A DNA stretch of 64,000 nt from Epinephelus fuscoguttatus (taxonomy: Eukaryota > Chordata > Actinopteri > Perciformes > Serranidae), in the NCBI RefSeq assembly GCF_011397635.1, contig NC_064772.1:16693035-16757034 (forward strand), written 5' to 3'. Within the stretch, counting starts at the first letter, position 1. Every line of letters starts with the position of its first letter. Under the pieces are notes generated by a model. The model searched no databases, was not told where the DNA came from, and saw nothing but the letters and a program-made list of their open reading frames with translations. A program made the position numbers and the translations under genes. Of the stretch, positions 1-17,265 are shown piece after piece.

Positions 1-869
1 GGAGGCAAGTCTCTTTAAGATGTATTTGAAACAGAATTACTCATTTAAATGTGTATAGTTTGTTAGTATTTAGTGGAGTGAAGGAGGGGGTGAGTGAGGG
101 GGGTTTCTTCACGGGTTGTCAGAATTAAGAGGTTGAATCCACATCCGGCGGTGTTAAACGGGACGCACGCTCCAACACACTGTGAACAGCACTAATGGAT
201 TTAATCAATTAGCTTGAACGACGCAGCGTGAATACAATAACGTTAGTTTCGGCTGAGCTTCTTCTGTGAATTGAGTCGGGGCTAAATATTAGACAGCGTG
301 TGGGAGATCATATGTGTGTTTAATGTCTGAATATTAACTTTTTTATTATTAATTTATTACCGGCACCTTTATAGGGTGAGCTCAGGTATTTTGGGACACT
401 TTTTTGGTAGATTACTAAGAAAGCACGCTGCAGATCACCTTAACTTTTACTGTTAGAACTTGTAATGCTTCTCTGCTATATTTCTATCAAGAAAATATGT
501 TGCTAAGTAAAATATTTAGAAACTTGAAACATATCAAGATCCCTTACCTCACTCTAATGACACGTTCAGGTGAAATGGGACAGTCAAAGTCGTTTGTAGT
601 CATTATGTCATCATAAAAGTTCACTCAACTTTTCTGCCATGCTTCCCTGTTCATTTGCTGTCCCTTTCCTTGGTTCTATATCACCTACAGTGGACATGTG
701 TGTGTGTGCTTGCCTGCCTGCGTGCAACACCGATGGCTAATTCTGGACTACTGTGGCTGACATGGACTCACTGCATTAATATTTTAAAGTGACAAAAATA
801 CTACAAATGGTGACACCCAATAGCATAAGGCATGATTTTATGACACCTGGTGGCATCAAAATCATGGAT
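1..869. other. Intergenic DNA, no gene recognised
   Basis: No exon with splice sites and family similarity was seen on either strand. A short GT run lies near 697-708. The stretch continues outside the window, so it could be the flank of a gene to the left. Confidence 0.5.
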
Positions 870-1415
870 GGATTACTGAATGGGTCAATCAGGTACGGGC
901 CCAGGGGCCCAAATTGTCAGGGAGCCCCTGGCCTTCACCTGCATAATGTCAAATTAACACGTACAGACCAGGCAGAGAGAGACACAAAACAACAACAAAA
1001 ATACACACAATTACCTCAGTGAGACACAAAACAACCACAATGAGACCCAAACCCACAAAAACATGCATAACAACTACAAATATAGGCAAAACAACCACAA
1101 CATGACTACAAAAAGAAACATAAATTGACCACAAGGAGACAGGAAATGACTTCAGAGACACAAGATCTTTTCAAAGAGACTCAAATGACCAAAAAAATAC
1201 AAAAAACAGCCATAAGAAGCCCCAAAACAACTGAAACAGGCATGCAGTTGCATCGAAAAGACACAAAATGAGTAAAAACACCAGCAACACAACAGCAAAG
1301 AAACAGGAAGCCCCAAAAGGATGCAAAACCACTACAATGTCTGTGTGTCCTGCTCTTATGTGGTGGTGGGGCCCTTTGTATATCAGTGCCCAGGGGCCAG
1401 TTGTTTCATAATCTG
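870..1415. repeat. Degenerate ACAAAAC-rich tandem repeat with GGGGCCC flanks
   Basis: Short units resembling GAGACACAAAACAACCACAA recur irregularly from about 975 to 1330. They are bordered on both sides by a GGGCCC/CAGGGGCC sequence (896-935 and 1368-1400). The same combination recurs in inverted orientation at 55680-55880, so this is a dispersed family rather than a local expansion. The minus strand stays open for about 70 codons only because stop codons are rare in this composition. Confidence 0.6.
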
Positions 1416-2904
1416 CTCAAAACATGCTGGTTTCATTTCAGAAAAATGTCCCGTTTTAGCGTATTAGTGCATTAAGTACTCACTCAAAACCCTTTCCTGT
1501 GAAAAGTAAGGTATATTGTCAAAAATATTTTGATTACAAGTCAAACAGTTAATAAAATGCAAAGTCCTGAAACGATTTTTATTGATACACACTTATCATT
1601 TTATTACCAAAAACAGAAAATCAAACTCATGACTTATTTTGCAAGTTTTGAGATTTTGACTCTTTAATCTGCCTGCAGTTATCTCAGAACAATCAAAGTG
1701 TTTGTTTCAGGTAAAGCACATTTGTAGCAGCAAAACATGTTTGACGATTAGCTGCTAATATTTAAAGAGTCCAAGATGTAAAACCTTATTTGTCCCATTT
1801 GACCCGACTTCACCCTCTGACATTATTTTGCTAGTATTTTTTTTTTACCCTGTGATTTGTCCTTTATTCAGGCCCTGCTGATGAATCCTAATCTATAAGG
1901 TGACAGTAGGGTATCACTGCATTGTCTCACAGCCAACAAGCAGAATGAGCACAATGCTTTCTGAATAGGGATTGTTCTGATCACAATGTACCATTGTATT
2001 GGACAGAACTCATATATGGGACACTCCTCTCCGTCTTCACTGTGGGTCAGTGATGGCCCAGCTGGCACAGGTAGAGCTAAAGACCTGCACGAGGAGGATT
2101 TACAAAGGCCGTTGTGGATTCTTGGGAACTCTTGGATGATGTTTGGGGTTGAATATCGGCTGGATTTTGGATTGGAGCACTTAGGGATTTGCTGTGCGGT
2201 GAGTCTACATTTTCAAGACATGGACTGGAGCTTTTTGTCAGTGAAGATGCCACAACAGACTCTTCTCCTCTCTCAAAATGGATATTTGAGGATTTGCTGA
2301 TCTGCAGACGTCCATCCAAAGAAGATGCAGACTACGGGAGAGTGAAGCAGGAGAGCTCTGATAGTGAAGCACTGTATTCCACCGCAGTGCCATCCCACCG
2401 ACTTTCCTTACAGTGGCTCATTCATAAAGAGCCGCATTGTTTCATAGCCTGAAGGTGTGAAGGGGATATAATGACCGTGATCTTCGCAGCGAGGGACTGT
2501 ATTGCATTGTGTTGTATTGTATGGACACAGCAGGCCAGCACCAAGATACACTGTGTCAAGACTCAGACACCATTCTATGCAGCTCCCACCTCCACGCTCC
2601 CACCTCCACCTCTTAATCACATCTCTGAGCAGATTCAACAGTAGACTGAGGTCCTGAGTGCTAGCCTCCACACTCCCCGTGTAAACAGCGCCCTGCCCGG
2701 CCCCACGTCAGGCCAGCTGAGAGGATTACATGCCCCCCTGGTGTAGACAGGCTTAATGTAGCCTCATTAGCAGAACACAATGATGCCCCCACCTCTGAGC
2801 AGAGATAAGAGGCCCGGCTCAGCCAGACTTCAAACACAGACTCAAACCCAGGTGCTGCAATGTGCAGGATGCAAAGCCAAAATATTTTTATTCATGTGAC
2901 ATAA
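1416..2904. other. Intergenic DNA, no gene recognised
   Basis: Several short open frames between 1868 and 2671 overlap one another on both strands. None resembles a known protein or has convincing splice context. Nothing else is identifiable by eye. Confidence 0.45.
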
Positions 2905-3080
2905 TTTCAGGGCTGAAATGATGAGCTGACTTACCAATGATCAATATGGTGTCTCACAGTGTGAAGATTTACTGCTTTTCTCTGTTTAAGATTATTGTGA
3001 ACTCCTGTATTTGGATTTTGGACTATTAGCTGGACAAAGCAAGCAATTTTCCGACATCACTTTTTGCACTTTGAATTTTT
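2905..3080. repeat. AT-rich interspersed repeat fragment
   Basis: The stretch GGATTTTGGACTATTAG...GGACAAAGCAAGCAATTTT resembles parts of 15895-16060, 20460-20620 and 24470-24600. Each of these has a pyrimidine/AT-rich body with a GTTGGTCAGACAAAACAAGACATTT-like core. The family is not named with certainty. Confidence 0.4.
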
Positions 3081-5520
3081 TTGTATCTTTCAACATGACA
3101 TAACGGAGAACTTGACTGAAAAAAAAAAAAAAAATGATGAATTCAAATAATTAAATTAAAAAGGAGGGTGAATAAAAAGTCAGTAAATATCTAAAAAATC
3201 ATGATAAATTTAAAAACAAGTTAGAATTAAGAATATTACTTAAAATATAGTCATTTTAATTACTTTTATTTATTAGTATATTTAAGGATTTTTGCAAAGA
3301 CATCCAATTTATGGCTGTTTTAACCTTTAATGGGATTTCTTTTTACTATTTTCTTACATTTTTTAGAATAAATGATCTTAAAAGTAACTGACAGACTAAT
3401 TTGACAGTGAAAATAATAATAAGTCTCAGCCCCAATCATTTTAAAACCCAATAAATGACTAACAGTGTGCACTTACTCACAATATACAGGTCTGAATTTT
3501 ATTTAATTCAAGAAAAAACAACCAGTCTGGCTCTTGAATTGCCGTCACACTGCTCTCTAATTGTATTTCATCTGTCTATCATGCAGACTGACTAATGAAG
3601 CAAAGAAAAAAACAGCATTATTCTTTGTAAATTAGGAATTGTATTCTCCTGATAAGAGTCTTATCTGAGGAATTCAGTGAGACTTCCAGTTCTTTATTGT
3701 GCAGACAGCTGAGCTTTGGATGTTAGCCGCTTTTATTACATGCATGATTTTGGACACAAAGTCCCCCCACAGTATATACAGCATGTATAGGTCTGACCTC
3801 GATCCAACACCAGAGCCACACGTCTCTCCTCAGCAGACTGAAGAAAGGAGGCCAGCGGTAATTAGCCCTAATTATTAACTGGAACTAGACTGAGACCTGT
3901 GAGACACCATGATATCTGTGTCTGTCCTAAACGGCTCATTCAAGGCAGCAGATAACCAAAACAACCTGGCCTGCTCAGCTCCAGCAGCAATGCTTGGATG
4001 TTTAATTAAATAGTGTGAACTGGTTAGACTCAGACATTAGATTATATGGAGCAGAAGCCACAGATAAAATGTCTGCCCTGAAACAGACTAACGAATCGTT
4101 TTAGCCAAAGTGACTGTGTCCGTGTAAGTGATGGGGAAAGATTTCTTTATGCAAACTTTCTGCAGCCACACACTCGCAGAGCTGCTGTCTGCGCTCACTC
4201 TTTCTCTCTCTTTTGCTCGTCTGAGACCTGATACAAATTCAAAAGGATCTGCTGCTTTGAAGATAAGCGCTGCAGTTCTGCCATAAACAATGATTGTGCT
4301 GTTTCTTTCCTGTGGCGTGATTTATTTAAAGTATTATGCTGTAAGGATTTGGGCTGGTTTTCCTGGCAGGGCCGGCTGTGTATGTATCCACTACTTGTGT
4401 AGTTTATTGGATACTTGAGATTCAGGAAAACACTCAGGGAACCACAAGCAAAGTCATCAAAGTGTAACCTTTGTCTCTCATAGTCACAGATTATAAAATG
4501 TACAAACACTGACAGAAATTCACCTTGAAATTGCCTTTTTTTTTTTTTAAATTAAAAGCAAGAAAATACTTACTGAAAATCACTATATTTAACCCAGTTT
4601 GTTGCATCATATTGTTGTCACTTTTATTTTTATTCTTGCGTAACTGCCTGCGAGTAGCTAACATAGCAGAGGGGACTTTGTACAGAAACACAATGCTCGT
4701 AGTCTTGCACACACACTCACAAACATATGCTTCCTTTGATAAAGTGTTTTTATACCAGCAGAAATTCTATGGCAGCGTCCTTTAAGACAATATCTGCGCA
4801 AAATACCAAGTTATTTATAGCGAGTGTGCCATTTCGACTTCAAAAAATAAACATGAGCGTAATGGAGAGTTCAAACACAAGGGAGTCATTATAAAGCCAA
4901 AACCAATAGGGGTAAAGTCTGGTGCAGGCAGGGTGTAAATTGCCATAAAGTGTTGATTGTAATATCTCAAAATCTTAATGAGACTCTGTAGTACAACTTT
5001 CATTTAGAAATGACTGTAAACATGTGAACTCAGTGAAAGTGTGAGACATCCCTAAGTGACAAACACCAGGTCAAGATTAAATCAAAGTGATTTCCTTTGA
5101 TATCAGAAGTGTAAACATTTCTCTGTGGCGTTTTTATGTCTCTAAAGCATAACGGGGCAAAGTTGTATGTATGTGTTTGCCTGTGATTGTATTCCAAGAG
5201 GATGGAGAGGGATCTTTTGAACGTCCACACCAGGATACAGCTGCCTATGACTAATTTAAAACTCCCCTTCTAGGGCCTAGGCAACCCATTTCACAAGTAA
5301 CACACATCACCAGGCATCTGTTTCCTGTTTTCATTCTTTGAGTTATCTTATTTTCCTTATTTCCCCCTCACCTGTTACAGTTCACGTTCCTTCCATCAAG
5401 CCGCACGAGCTGGTTGTGCTCGGACACGAGGCTCTCAGACGTCAGCCACTCAAACACAAAGACATACTCATGAATCGAGTCATAAATATTCTGTGTGCAA
5501 TGCCAAAAATGACATGAGAT
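3081..5520. other. Intergenic DNA downstream of mrpl15
   Basis: AT-rich sequence with an A-run at 3120-3134. No exon, RNA gene or clear transposon was recognised. It lies beyond the 3' end of mrpl15, so the left neighbour of that gene is outside the window or too diverged to see. Confidence 0.45.
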
Positions 5521-5524
5521 AAAG

Positions 5525-5530
5525 TTTAAT
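5525..5530 (-). terminator. Candidate polyadenylation signal of mrpl15
   Basis: ATTAAA read on the minus strand, about 140 bases past the mrpl15 stop codon. A second ATTAAA lies nearby at about 5560-5565. Either would give a short 3' UTR. Confidence 0.4.
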
Positions 5531-5670
5531 GACAATGCTTCATTCAGTTTTCCACATTTTTAATATAAAATGGAAACATGTTCAAGACTTTTTTTTTTTT
5601 TTTACAACATCCAAAAAAATGTTACATTTTTCCTTTGAGATATACACACTTAACATTTTTCTCCTCACGC

Positions 5671-8600
5671 CTATGAGCTATAATATTTCAGCAGTTTCTC
5701 GTCAGTGGGCTTCAGGATCTTCTTCTCCGGCATGTTAACGACCCAGCCTGGAGCCAGGCCAAAAAAGATCTGTCGAACATCCTTCCTCATGGAGAGCATG
5801 TGATACAGTTCATCCTTTGAAATGTCTGGCAAAGTATATCCATACTTCTGAGCCAGGGCTAGCCGGGCCTGCCGGATCTTCTCCGGGTCTGCCAAGTAAC
5901 CCCGGTTTTCAGCATCTTTGTAATACGGGACCATGTCCTCCCCTGGTAACATGCGCTTTGGTATGGGCTGCCCACGTAAGAAGAACGGGACAGGCTTGAT
6001 GAGAATCCCTGCACCGAAAGAGAATTTTTTTTTAGTTTTATTATCTAAAATACACAAGATATATAGTGGGTGAGTGCATAAGACTGATCGTTCATTAGTT
6101 ACCCAGACTTATAGGATCATAGAAACCGGTAGTGATGACCCCTCCGTTCCTCTCAATAGCAGCTATAGCTCCTTCAGAAGCTCTCTGAACCTCAATGTTG
6201 ATTTTTGCAGCAAAAATGTCAGCACCCTGAGACAGAGAGAGCACATGAAAGGTGAGACTTCAGGCAGAGCAGGGTGGGAAAAAACAGGGGTCACAAACAT
6301 CTTGATCTGTAACAGAAGGACAACATTGTTATGTGGTGCCACCTACTGGCACAAGATGATCCAAGATCCTCAGAGTCTGCATCCTAAATACCTAGGCTGT
6401 GGTCAAATAGTCTTTTAGGATGGTTCCTAAGTGAGCGTATCTGTTTGAATTCTCCAACACGAAGAAAAGTAGCTTCACTGCTTCCTTTATTATCTTCTTA
6501 AGCATAGGATACACTGAACCATATTTGACAAAAGGAAAGGAGGTCATGCCGTCTCACAGTTTATTGCAGCAGCAACATTTAAAAGCAACTCACCACATGG
6601 CAATTCTCTGGGAAATCAACTATTTTGTCATATTCCACATCCACAACCTTCAGCCAGAACAACTCCAAAGCACCATCAAGTCAAGATAAAAGCTGTTTAG
6701 TTGTGCAGTGGTTCTATTAGGCTTATAATCAGGTCTTTGCTTTGAATGTGTATTTTTCAAAAGCATATATTTTTATTGCTTCTTATATTCTCATTCTGTT
6801 ATATGTCTATTTTTTGTTTTTCTTTAACAGAGCATCTCAAAAATATTATATAGTGGGTAGGAAAGGAGATTTTTTTCTTACTTTCCTAATGCAACCCTGG
6901 CTTCATTATTTAACAATTAAAAAACTAGGACCCTTGAACACCTTATATTGCACTGTTTGAATGTCCAAATAATAATAAAATGACCCAATGAGCAATGAAA
7001 ACAAAACCAAGTGTCTACACTAAAATTATAGTTGCCCTATCTCCCCCTACTTCTATAATTTGCTGTCAGCATCCAGTCTTTTCCTTGTGGTTACATATAA
7101 ATTATTTAACCTAAATCATTAGTTACAATGTTATTAAGAAAATGCAGTATGTTGTTAAATATAGTCAATCAATCAATCAATCAATTTTATTTATAAAGCC
7201 CAATATCACAACACAGTTTGCCTCACAGGGCTTTACACCATACGATATCCCTCTGTCCTTTGGACCCTCACAGCGGATAAGGAAAAACTCCCCCAAAAAA
7301 AACCCTTTGGGGGGGGGGGGGGCACCATGTATTTTGCTCTAACATTTTTGTTTTACTGCAGCTACACTTGGTACAGCAGTGTAGTGTAGTAGTGGTACGT
7401 GTTTTTAGACAGCAATATTCACCTACATTAGGTGCACTATTCCTTTATATGATGTACATTACTACTTTTCAACTTTGTGTGCAATATTACTTTTCAATAT
7501 CATAAACACTTGTCAATGTAGTGCAATATCCTTTACTCAGTCATGTGCAGTACTACTTATTGTTATAGTATATTCAGTGTAACATTGATTATCAGGCGTA
7601 GTCTGCTTTTTATAGCATTTCAGTTCACTTTTAGTAACTTCTGTACTTCTCTCAGTCCTACTGTTGCTCTGTTAGGCACTGGTTTTGCATGTGCTCCTTG
7701 AAAACACTCATTATCTTGAATATTTGTATATTTTGGCAGATATTTAATACTCTACTGATCTAAAACTGGACCCAGTGAGTTAACCTGACCCGGGAAACCC
7801 ACTGGTTGTTCTGTTAGTGTTCTACTGAATTAAGCTGATCATTTCTCAAGCCTGTAACATAAAAAAATCAAACACGAGGAAATGACTAGTCCGTCCATCC
7901 ATCCATCCATCCATCCATCCATCTTCTACACTCACCCACCCGAAATCAGCTGTTCCCCAAGGTTTGTAGTAACACGTTAAGCTCACAGAAAATTTGATTT
8001 TACTCAAAAAATATTTATTTACTTTGACCAAAATTACAGAGACATGTTTTCTAATCTTCTCTCTCACACTGACACTAAATGCATTTCTATGACTTAATTA
8101 TACAAGGTAGCTGCTGTTAAGTGTTTTTTTAACCATTGCAGATGAGAGAACAACTTTCCATTTCTCTTAAGCAAGGTGTGAAAAAGTCAGTGATCAACAA
8201 GCAATTACCTCATCAACAAGCTGGACTCCATAGTCCCTCTTCAAAGGCTGGATCGTCACTCCCCTGCCATTGACCAGCTGGGTCAGGTCTATGGGCTGGG
8301 TTGGGTCGACTCGTCCCAGATCAATGAGGTACTGCAGTCGTTTCAGTGACAGAGGCTGGTACTGAGGACGGCGACTGAGGAGGAGCGCACAAATGTTGTT
8401 AAATTGATGTGTGATCAATAGAATCTGGTGCTCAGCTTAGCAAAAACAAAACAGCAAATGCAAATGCAATTTCACTTCTTTTGGGAAAGGGAACAATTAG
8501 CGGTCTTTGGGTGAAAAATGTCTTTCTTCCTACTGCTGAAGCAACAAAAGTGCATCATCATGTGTTGGACTAGACGATTTAAATTTAGTTTTAACACCAG

Positions 8601-9250
8601 GTACAGTCACAAAATACCCAAATATAAGACTGAAACTCACTGAAGTAGTAGGTCAGTATTAAGAAATCCATCTAGTTGTGGATGCTTGTGAGAGGAATAC
8701 TATTTAATGTAAGAGGATGAAATAATAAATAGTATTTACTGCTAGCATGTTATTGACAACCTGCATGTATGATCTATTAGTGTCATAGCAGAGACAATAT
8801 TTTACTCGCCCAATGCTCCCTGGTTCGTTTCACAGGTGGAGTACAGTGTGACAAGCTTTTACCTGTGCCCTTCATTGTAGCCATATTTTGGGATGATCAG
8901 ATAAAACGGAGTCTGACCCCCTTCAAACCCCAGTCGAGGCCGGTTGCCTCTCTGTCGCTGTCCTTTGTGTCCTCGGCCGCTTCTGTTGCCACCGTGCTGT
9001 CCTCTGCCCCGACGTACCTCCTGCAAATAAAGACAGGTGAGCAAGAGAGGGCTAGCATTTGGCTAACAGAGCAGGCTAACATGCTATGCTAGCTTGATTG
9101 ACCTGCACAAGATAGCTTTAATAGAAATGCGCAAATAAAACGTACCGGCTTTCTGGCTCCTGGTTCAGGCCGCAAGTTTGCTAGTGTCAACCGCGGCAGA
9201 GTCTTTAACACATCTAGCGCTTTACCACCAGGTTTTTTGGGGAAAGACAT
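5671..9250 (-). CDS. mrpl15: Mitochondrial large-subunit ribosomal protein L15 (uL15m)
   Basis: This protein belongs to the mitochondrial 39S ribosomal subunit and functions in the matrix in organellar translation. Five coding exons on the minus strand join in frame: 9250-9146, 9020-8863, 8374-8209, 6226-6103 and 6008-5671. All have GT donors and AG acceptors. They encode 296 residues, the same length as the human protein. Residues 1-35 are basic and lack acidic runs, as in a mitochondrial targeting region. Residues 36-75 are the Gly/Arg-rich L15 segment ([20 protein letters not shown]), followed by [11 protein letters not shown]. Later blocks include [46 protein letters not shown] and [12 protein letters not shown]. 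The start is the first ATG in a frame that splices correctly. Its 5' end faces lypla1. No defect is visible. The identification is secure; exon ends were placed by eye. Confidence 0.95.
7163..7322 (+). mobile_element. Non-LTR retroposon 3' fragment in mrpl15 intron 4
   Basis: A TCAA microsatellite (7164-7184) leads into TTTTATTTATAAAGCCCAATATCACA. Then come CTTTACACCATACGATATCC, CTCACAGCGGATAAGGAAAAACTCCCC and a run of 14 G (7309-7322). This order matches a very common teleost retroposon tail that I associate with RTE-type LINEs. The clade assignment is from memory and uncertain; that it is a repeat is much surer. Confidence 0.6.
7893..7922. repeat. (CCAT)n microsatellite
   Basis: About seven perfect four-base units in mrpl15 intron 4. 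Confidence 0.9.
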
Positions 9251-10041
9251 GTTTCTGCTGCTCACATGTCAAAGTTAGCCAAACCAAGGACATGGAGGTC
9301 ACATGACCGAGGTGAGCGGAAGTACTTCTTCTTAGCTCGTCGACGTTTCAAAATAAAAGCGGGACAGCCAAAATGTAGTACATACACTGTTGAGATGTGA
9401 CTTTCTGATGATTCTCATTACACATTTGTATAACAAATGTAGAAAATAACTTCTTTTTTTAAAGATTAATCGGTAAACAGAACAAATGAAAACCGTTTTT
9501 GGCTCTAAAAACCCGTGTTAAAGGTCACGACACAATATGCTTCACGTCTAATGCATATATCTATTTCTTTTGTAATCTAATGCTTGTATTTTATGTAATA
9601 TTATAATATTTTATATATTTTTTCTGGGGTGTGAAGTGTGCTTTGTTGTAATTTTGTTTGACTTAACCGTTATTAAACAGCGTTTATTGACATATCATCG
9701 AACCAATCAGTGCTTTGCATCTGTAAGCGCCTCTGTTGTCAGCCAATCACGAAGTGGAGGGGGCGGGATTACATAGTGTGTCAGTGCAGGTGGCGAGTAG
9801 TGTGGTCTGGCGGTGTATTATTGTCACCAAAATCCAACTTTTAAAAAGAAATTCACGACTGCCAGCGGTAAGACGAGGCGGCGGCACCTCGACCTCCATT
9901 TTCGGTCGACATTCGCCCTCAAACAGTTTGGTTTTTGGCAGCTGGAGTCGGGCTAACATCGAGACAGATTGACACTTGGGGATATCGTTATTAGCTAACA
10001 GTAGCTAACTTGTCCCTACACATCAGCTGCCTCAGCGCTGT
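9251..10041. promoter_or_regulatory. Bidirectional promoter between mrpl15 and lypla1
   Basis: The two start codons are 791 bases apart and face outward, so both promoters must lie in or very near this interval. CCAAT boxes occur at 9703-9707 and 9743-9747. A GC box (GGGGGCGGG) lies at about 9758-9767. A GCGGAAGT ETS/GABP-type site lies at about 9316-9323, close to the mrpl15 start; such sites are common in promoters of nuclear genes for mitochondrial proteins. The lypla1-proximal part is richer in CpG than the surroundings. Human MRPL15 and LYPLA1 are also divergent neighbours. The exact transcription start sites are not visible. Confidence 0.6.
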
Positions 10042-15447
<5,406 letters not shown>

Positions 15448-15533
15448 ACTCAGGAGGAGCCGCACAGCAACATCAAAGTCCTTTGGGCTCCAGTGAGACT
15501 TCGTGGACTCCAGGAAACACTGACTTACTTGAC

Positions 15534-15539
15534 AATAAA
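15534..15539 (+). terminator. Polyadenylation signal of lypla1 (proximal)
   Basis: AATAAA 87 bases past the lypla1 stop codon. A second AATAAA at 15765-15770 could serve a longer 3' UTR, so alternative polyadenylation is possible. Confidence 0.6.
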
Positions 15540-15764
15540 ACCACGCTGCTGCTCATAGAGCCAGACAGGACTGGGGCTCCGTATTAACCCAGGAGAGGCA
15601 TAACAAGAAACAATGCTGTACCCTGACCTCACACACAACCCCCAGTGTTAGAGTAACATTAGTTGCTTGATTGTAAAGCTATTTGCCATCGAGACAAGCC
15701 ATTTCCTGCAGGAAACGTATGTATTGGAATAACTAGGGCTATACTTTATGGTTTAATATCTCAC

Positions 15765-15770
15765 AATAAA
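15765..15770 (+). terminator. Polyadenylation signal of lypla1 (distal)
   Basis: AATAAA followed by a GT/T-rich stretch (GGCCTGTTG, then TTTTTT at 15791), as expected of a downstream element. Confidence 0.5.
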
Positions 15771-16089
15771 TGGCCTGTTGTTAAATGCTCTTTTTTATTA
15801 ATGGATGTGTAGTAGTGCTAAAACATTTATTAGACTATAAATTCATTTAATTCAAGGCATTTATCTAGCAAAAATGAGCATTTGTCGCTTCTAGCTTCTT
15901 TGGGTGTTTGCTGATTTTTCTCGTTTGAATGATTGTAAATATATTTTCTGGTTTTGGATGTGTTGTCGGACAAAGCAACCAACTTAAAGACATCAAGCAG
16001 ACTTACGTAACACCTGATGGACATTTTTCAGTTTTTTTGACGTCATAGACTAAACAGTGAATTGAAAAACTCATTGACAGTTACATCTG

Positions 16090-17085
16090 GGGTCGGCAGT
16101 TTAATTTTGGCATCACTGGTTGAACGTTTCATAATAGTTGAACATATTGTAATTCAAATGGGCTGAGAGAAAACAGGTCATTTCACAGAGAGGGCATTCT
16201 TATTGGCTGTTTTATGCAGATGTGTGTGCACATCTCTTTGGTAAAACCCTGATTCAGTGGCAGAGAATCCTGCAGAGAAAGTTGCAATTCCAGCATTGGC
16301 AACAACTGCCTACTTGGCAAAGCAACCCAAAAAAGGAAGGTGGACTTACCAAAAAGAGAGTCTGACAGCAAACACAATAAAACATGTCAGTATCAGCGAA
16401 GTATTTTAGAGATGGAGAGAAAATGGTACTAATAATTTAGCCGTCTGTTACCGGCAGCCGAAGGTTCATGGCTGTGGCTTCAAATTCATGTGTATGTAGC
16501 TAATGTTAGCCAGAGCCTTAAATCACAGTGTGCTCTCCGCTTCACTCCCCGCCACTACAGACCACCTTGTCAGAAGCAGCTCCAGAGACGGACCCCCGGT
16601 CAACGGCTGCAGCAATCCAGTTTCAGCCAGCGCAAACCATGGCTCTGGAGTCGCCGTTGGATCTGTTAACTTTCTGTGGCTGCCGTGACACAGGTTGGAC
16701 CTGGCACTGTGAGACGTGGTGCTTAGGGGGTTTGCGCTGGCTGAATTCGAGCTGCTACAGCCACAAACTGAAGGTCTTTTTCCTGAGCTGCTGCTTGCTT
16801 TCCTCCGAGCAAAGCAGTCCACAGCGGCAGGGAGTGAGGCGGAGGGACTGCTGGATGGCTCGCCAAGTCTTGTCTCATGTGGTGATAGGCTGAGCGTATG
16901 TGTCGCAGGCAACTGTATAGTGAAATAAGGTTAAATCATTGTTAAGGAAACATTTCAATACTGGATGAAGCGCCTGCATGTGAATGTAGTTGTCTGGTGG
17001 GAGGGGCTTAGGACAGAGGGGAAAGCTGCAGGAGGAGGGTGTATTTCAAATTCTGCCATTTTGTTTTCTACCTACCCCAGCTTTA
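16090..17085. repeat. Foldback-containing dispersed repeat, copy 1
   Basis: This stretch between lypla1 and rgs20 is homologous over its length to 25375-26402 and in part to 60063-60600. It contains a large internal inverted repeat. The left arm is about 16532-16638 and the right arm about 16729-16846. Both share CACTCCC(C)GCC...GCAGC...GGCTGCAGC...CAGCCAGCGCAAACC, with about 90 bases between the arms. Open frames on both strands here are mirror images of the arms and I do not count them as genes. It ends in a shared GGTGTATTTCAA ... CTACCCCAGCTTTAA block. Confidence 0.7.
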
Positions 17086-17259
17086 ATTCTAATGGAAGTG
17101 ATTGCTTTTTGCAGCAAGTATTTTGTAAGGTCCACAAATGTTCAGATAAAGCATTTCCACAAAGCACATATGCAAAAATGATATTAAAAGTATTTGAAAG
17201 CAGCTGTGTTTAGTACTATATGTTGACGAGACACAAGCAAAAACAACATACGATTGTGC

Positions 17260-17265
17260 TTTATT
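17260..17265 (-). terminator. Candidate polyadenylation signal of rgs20
   Basis: AATAAA on the minus strand, about 730 bases past the rgs20 stop codon, overlapping an ATTAAA. If it is used, the 3' UTR covers about 17245-17990, a stretch free of recognised repeats. Confidence 0.35.

Noticed and set aside
16523-16912. 129-codon minus-strand frame and its plus-strand mirror frames
   Set aside because: Both arise from the two arms of the foldback in a repeat that recurs at 25375-26402. No codon conservation between copies is evident.
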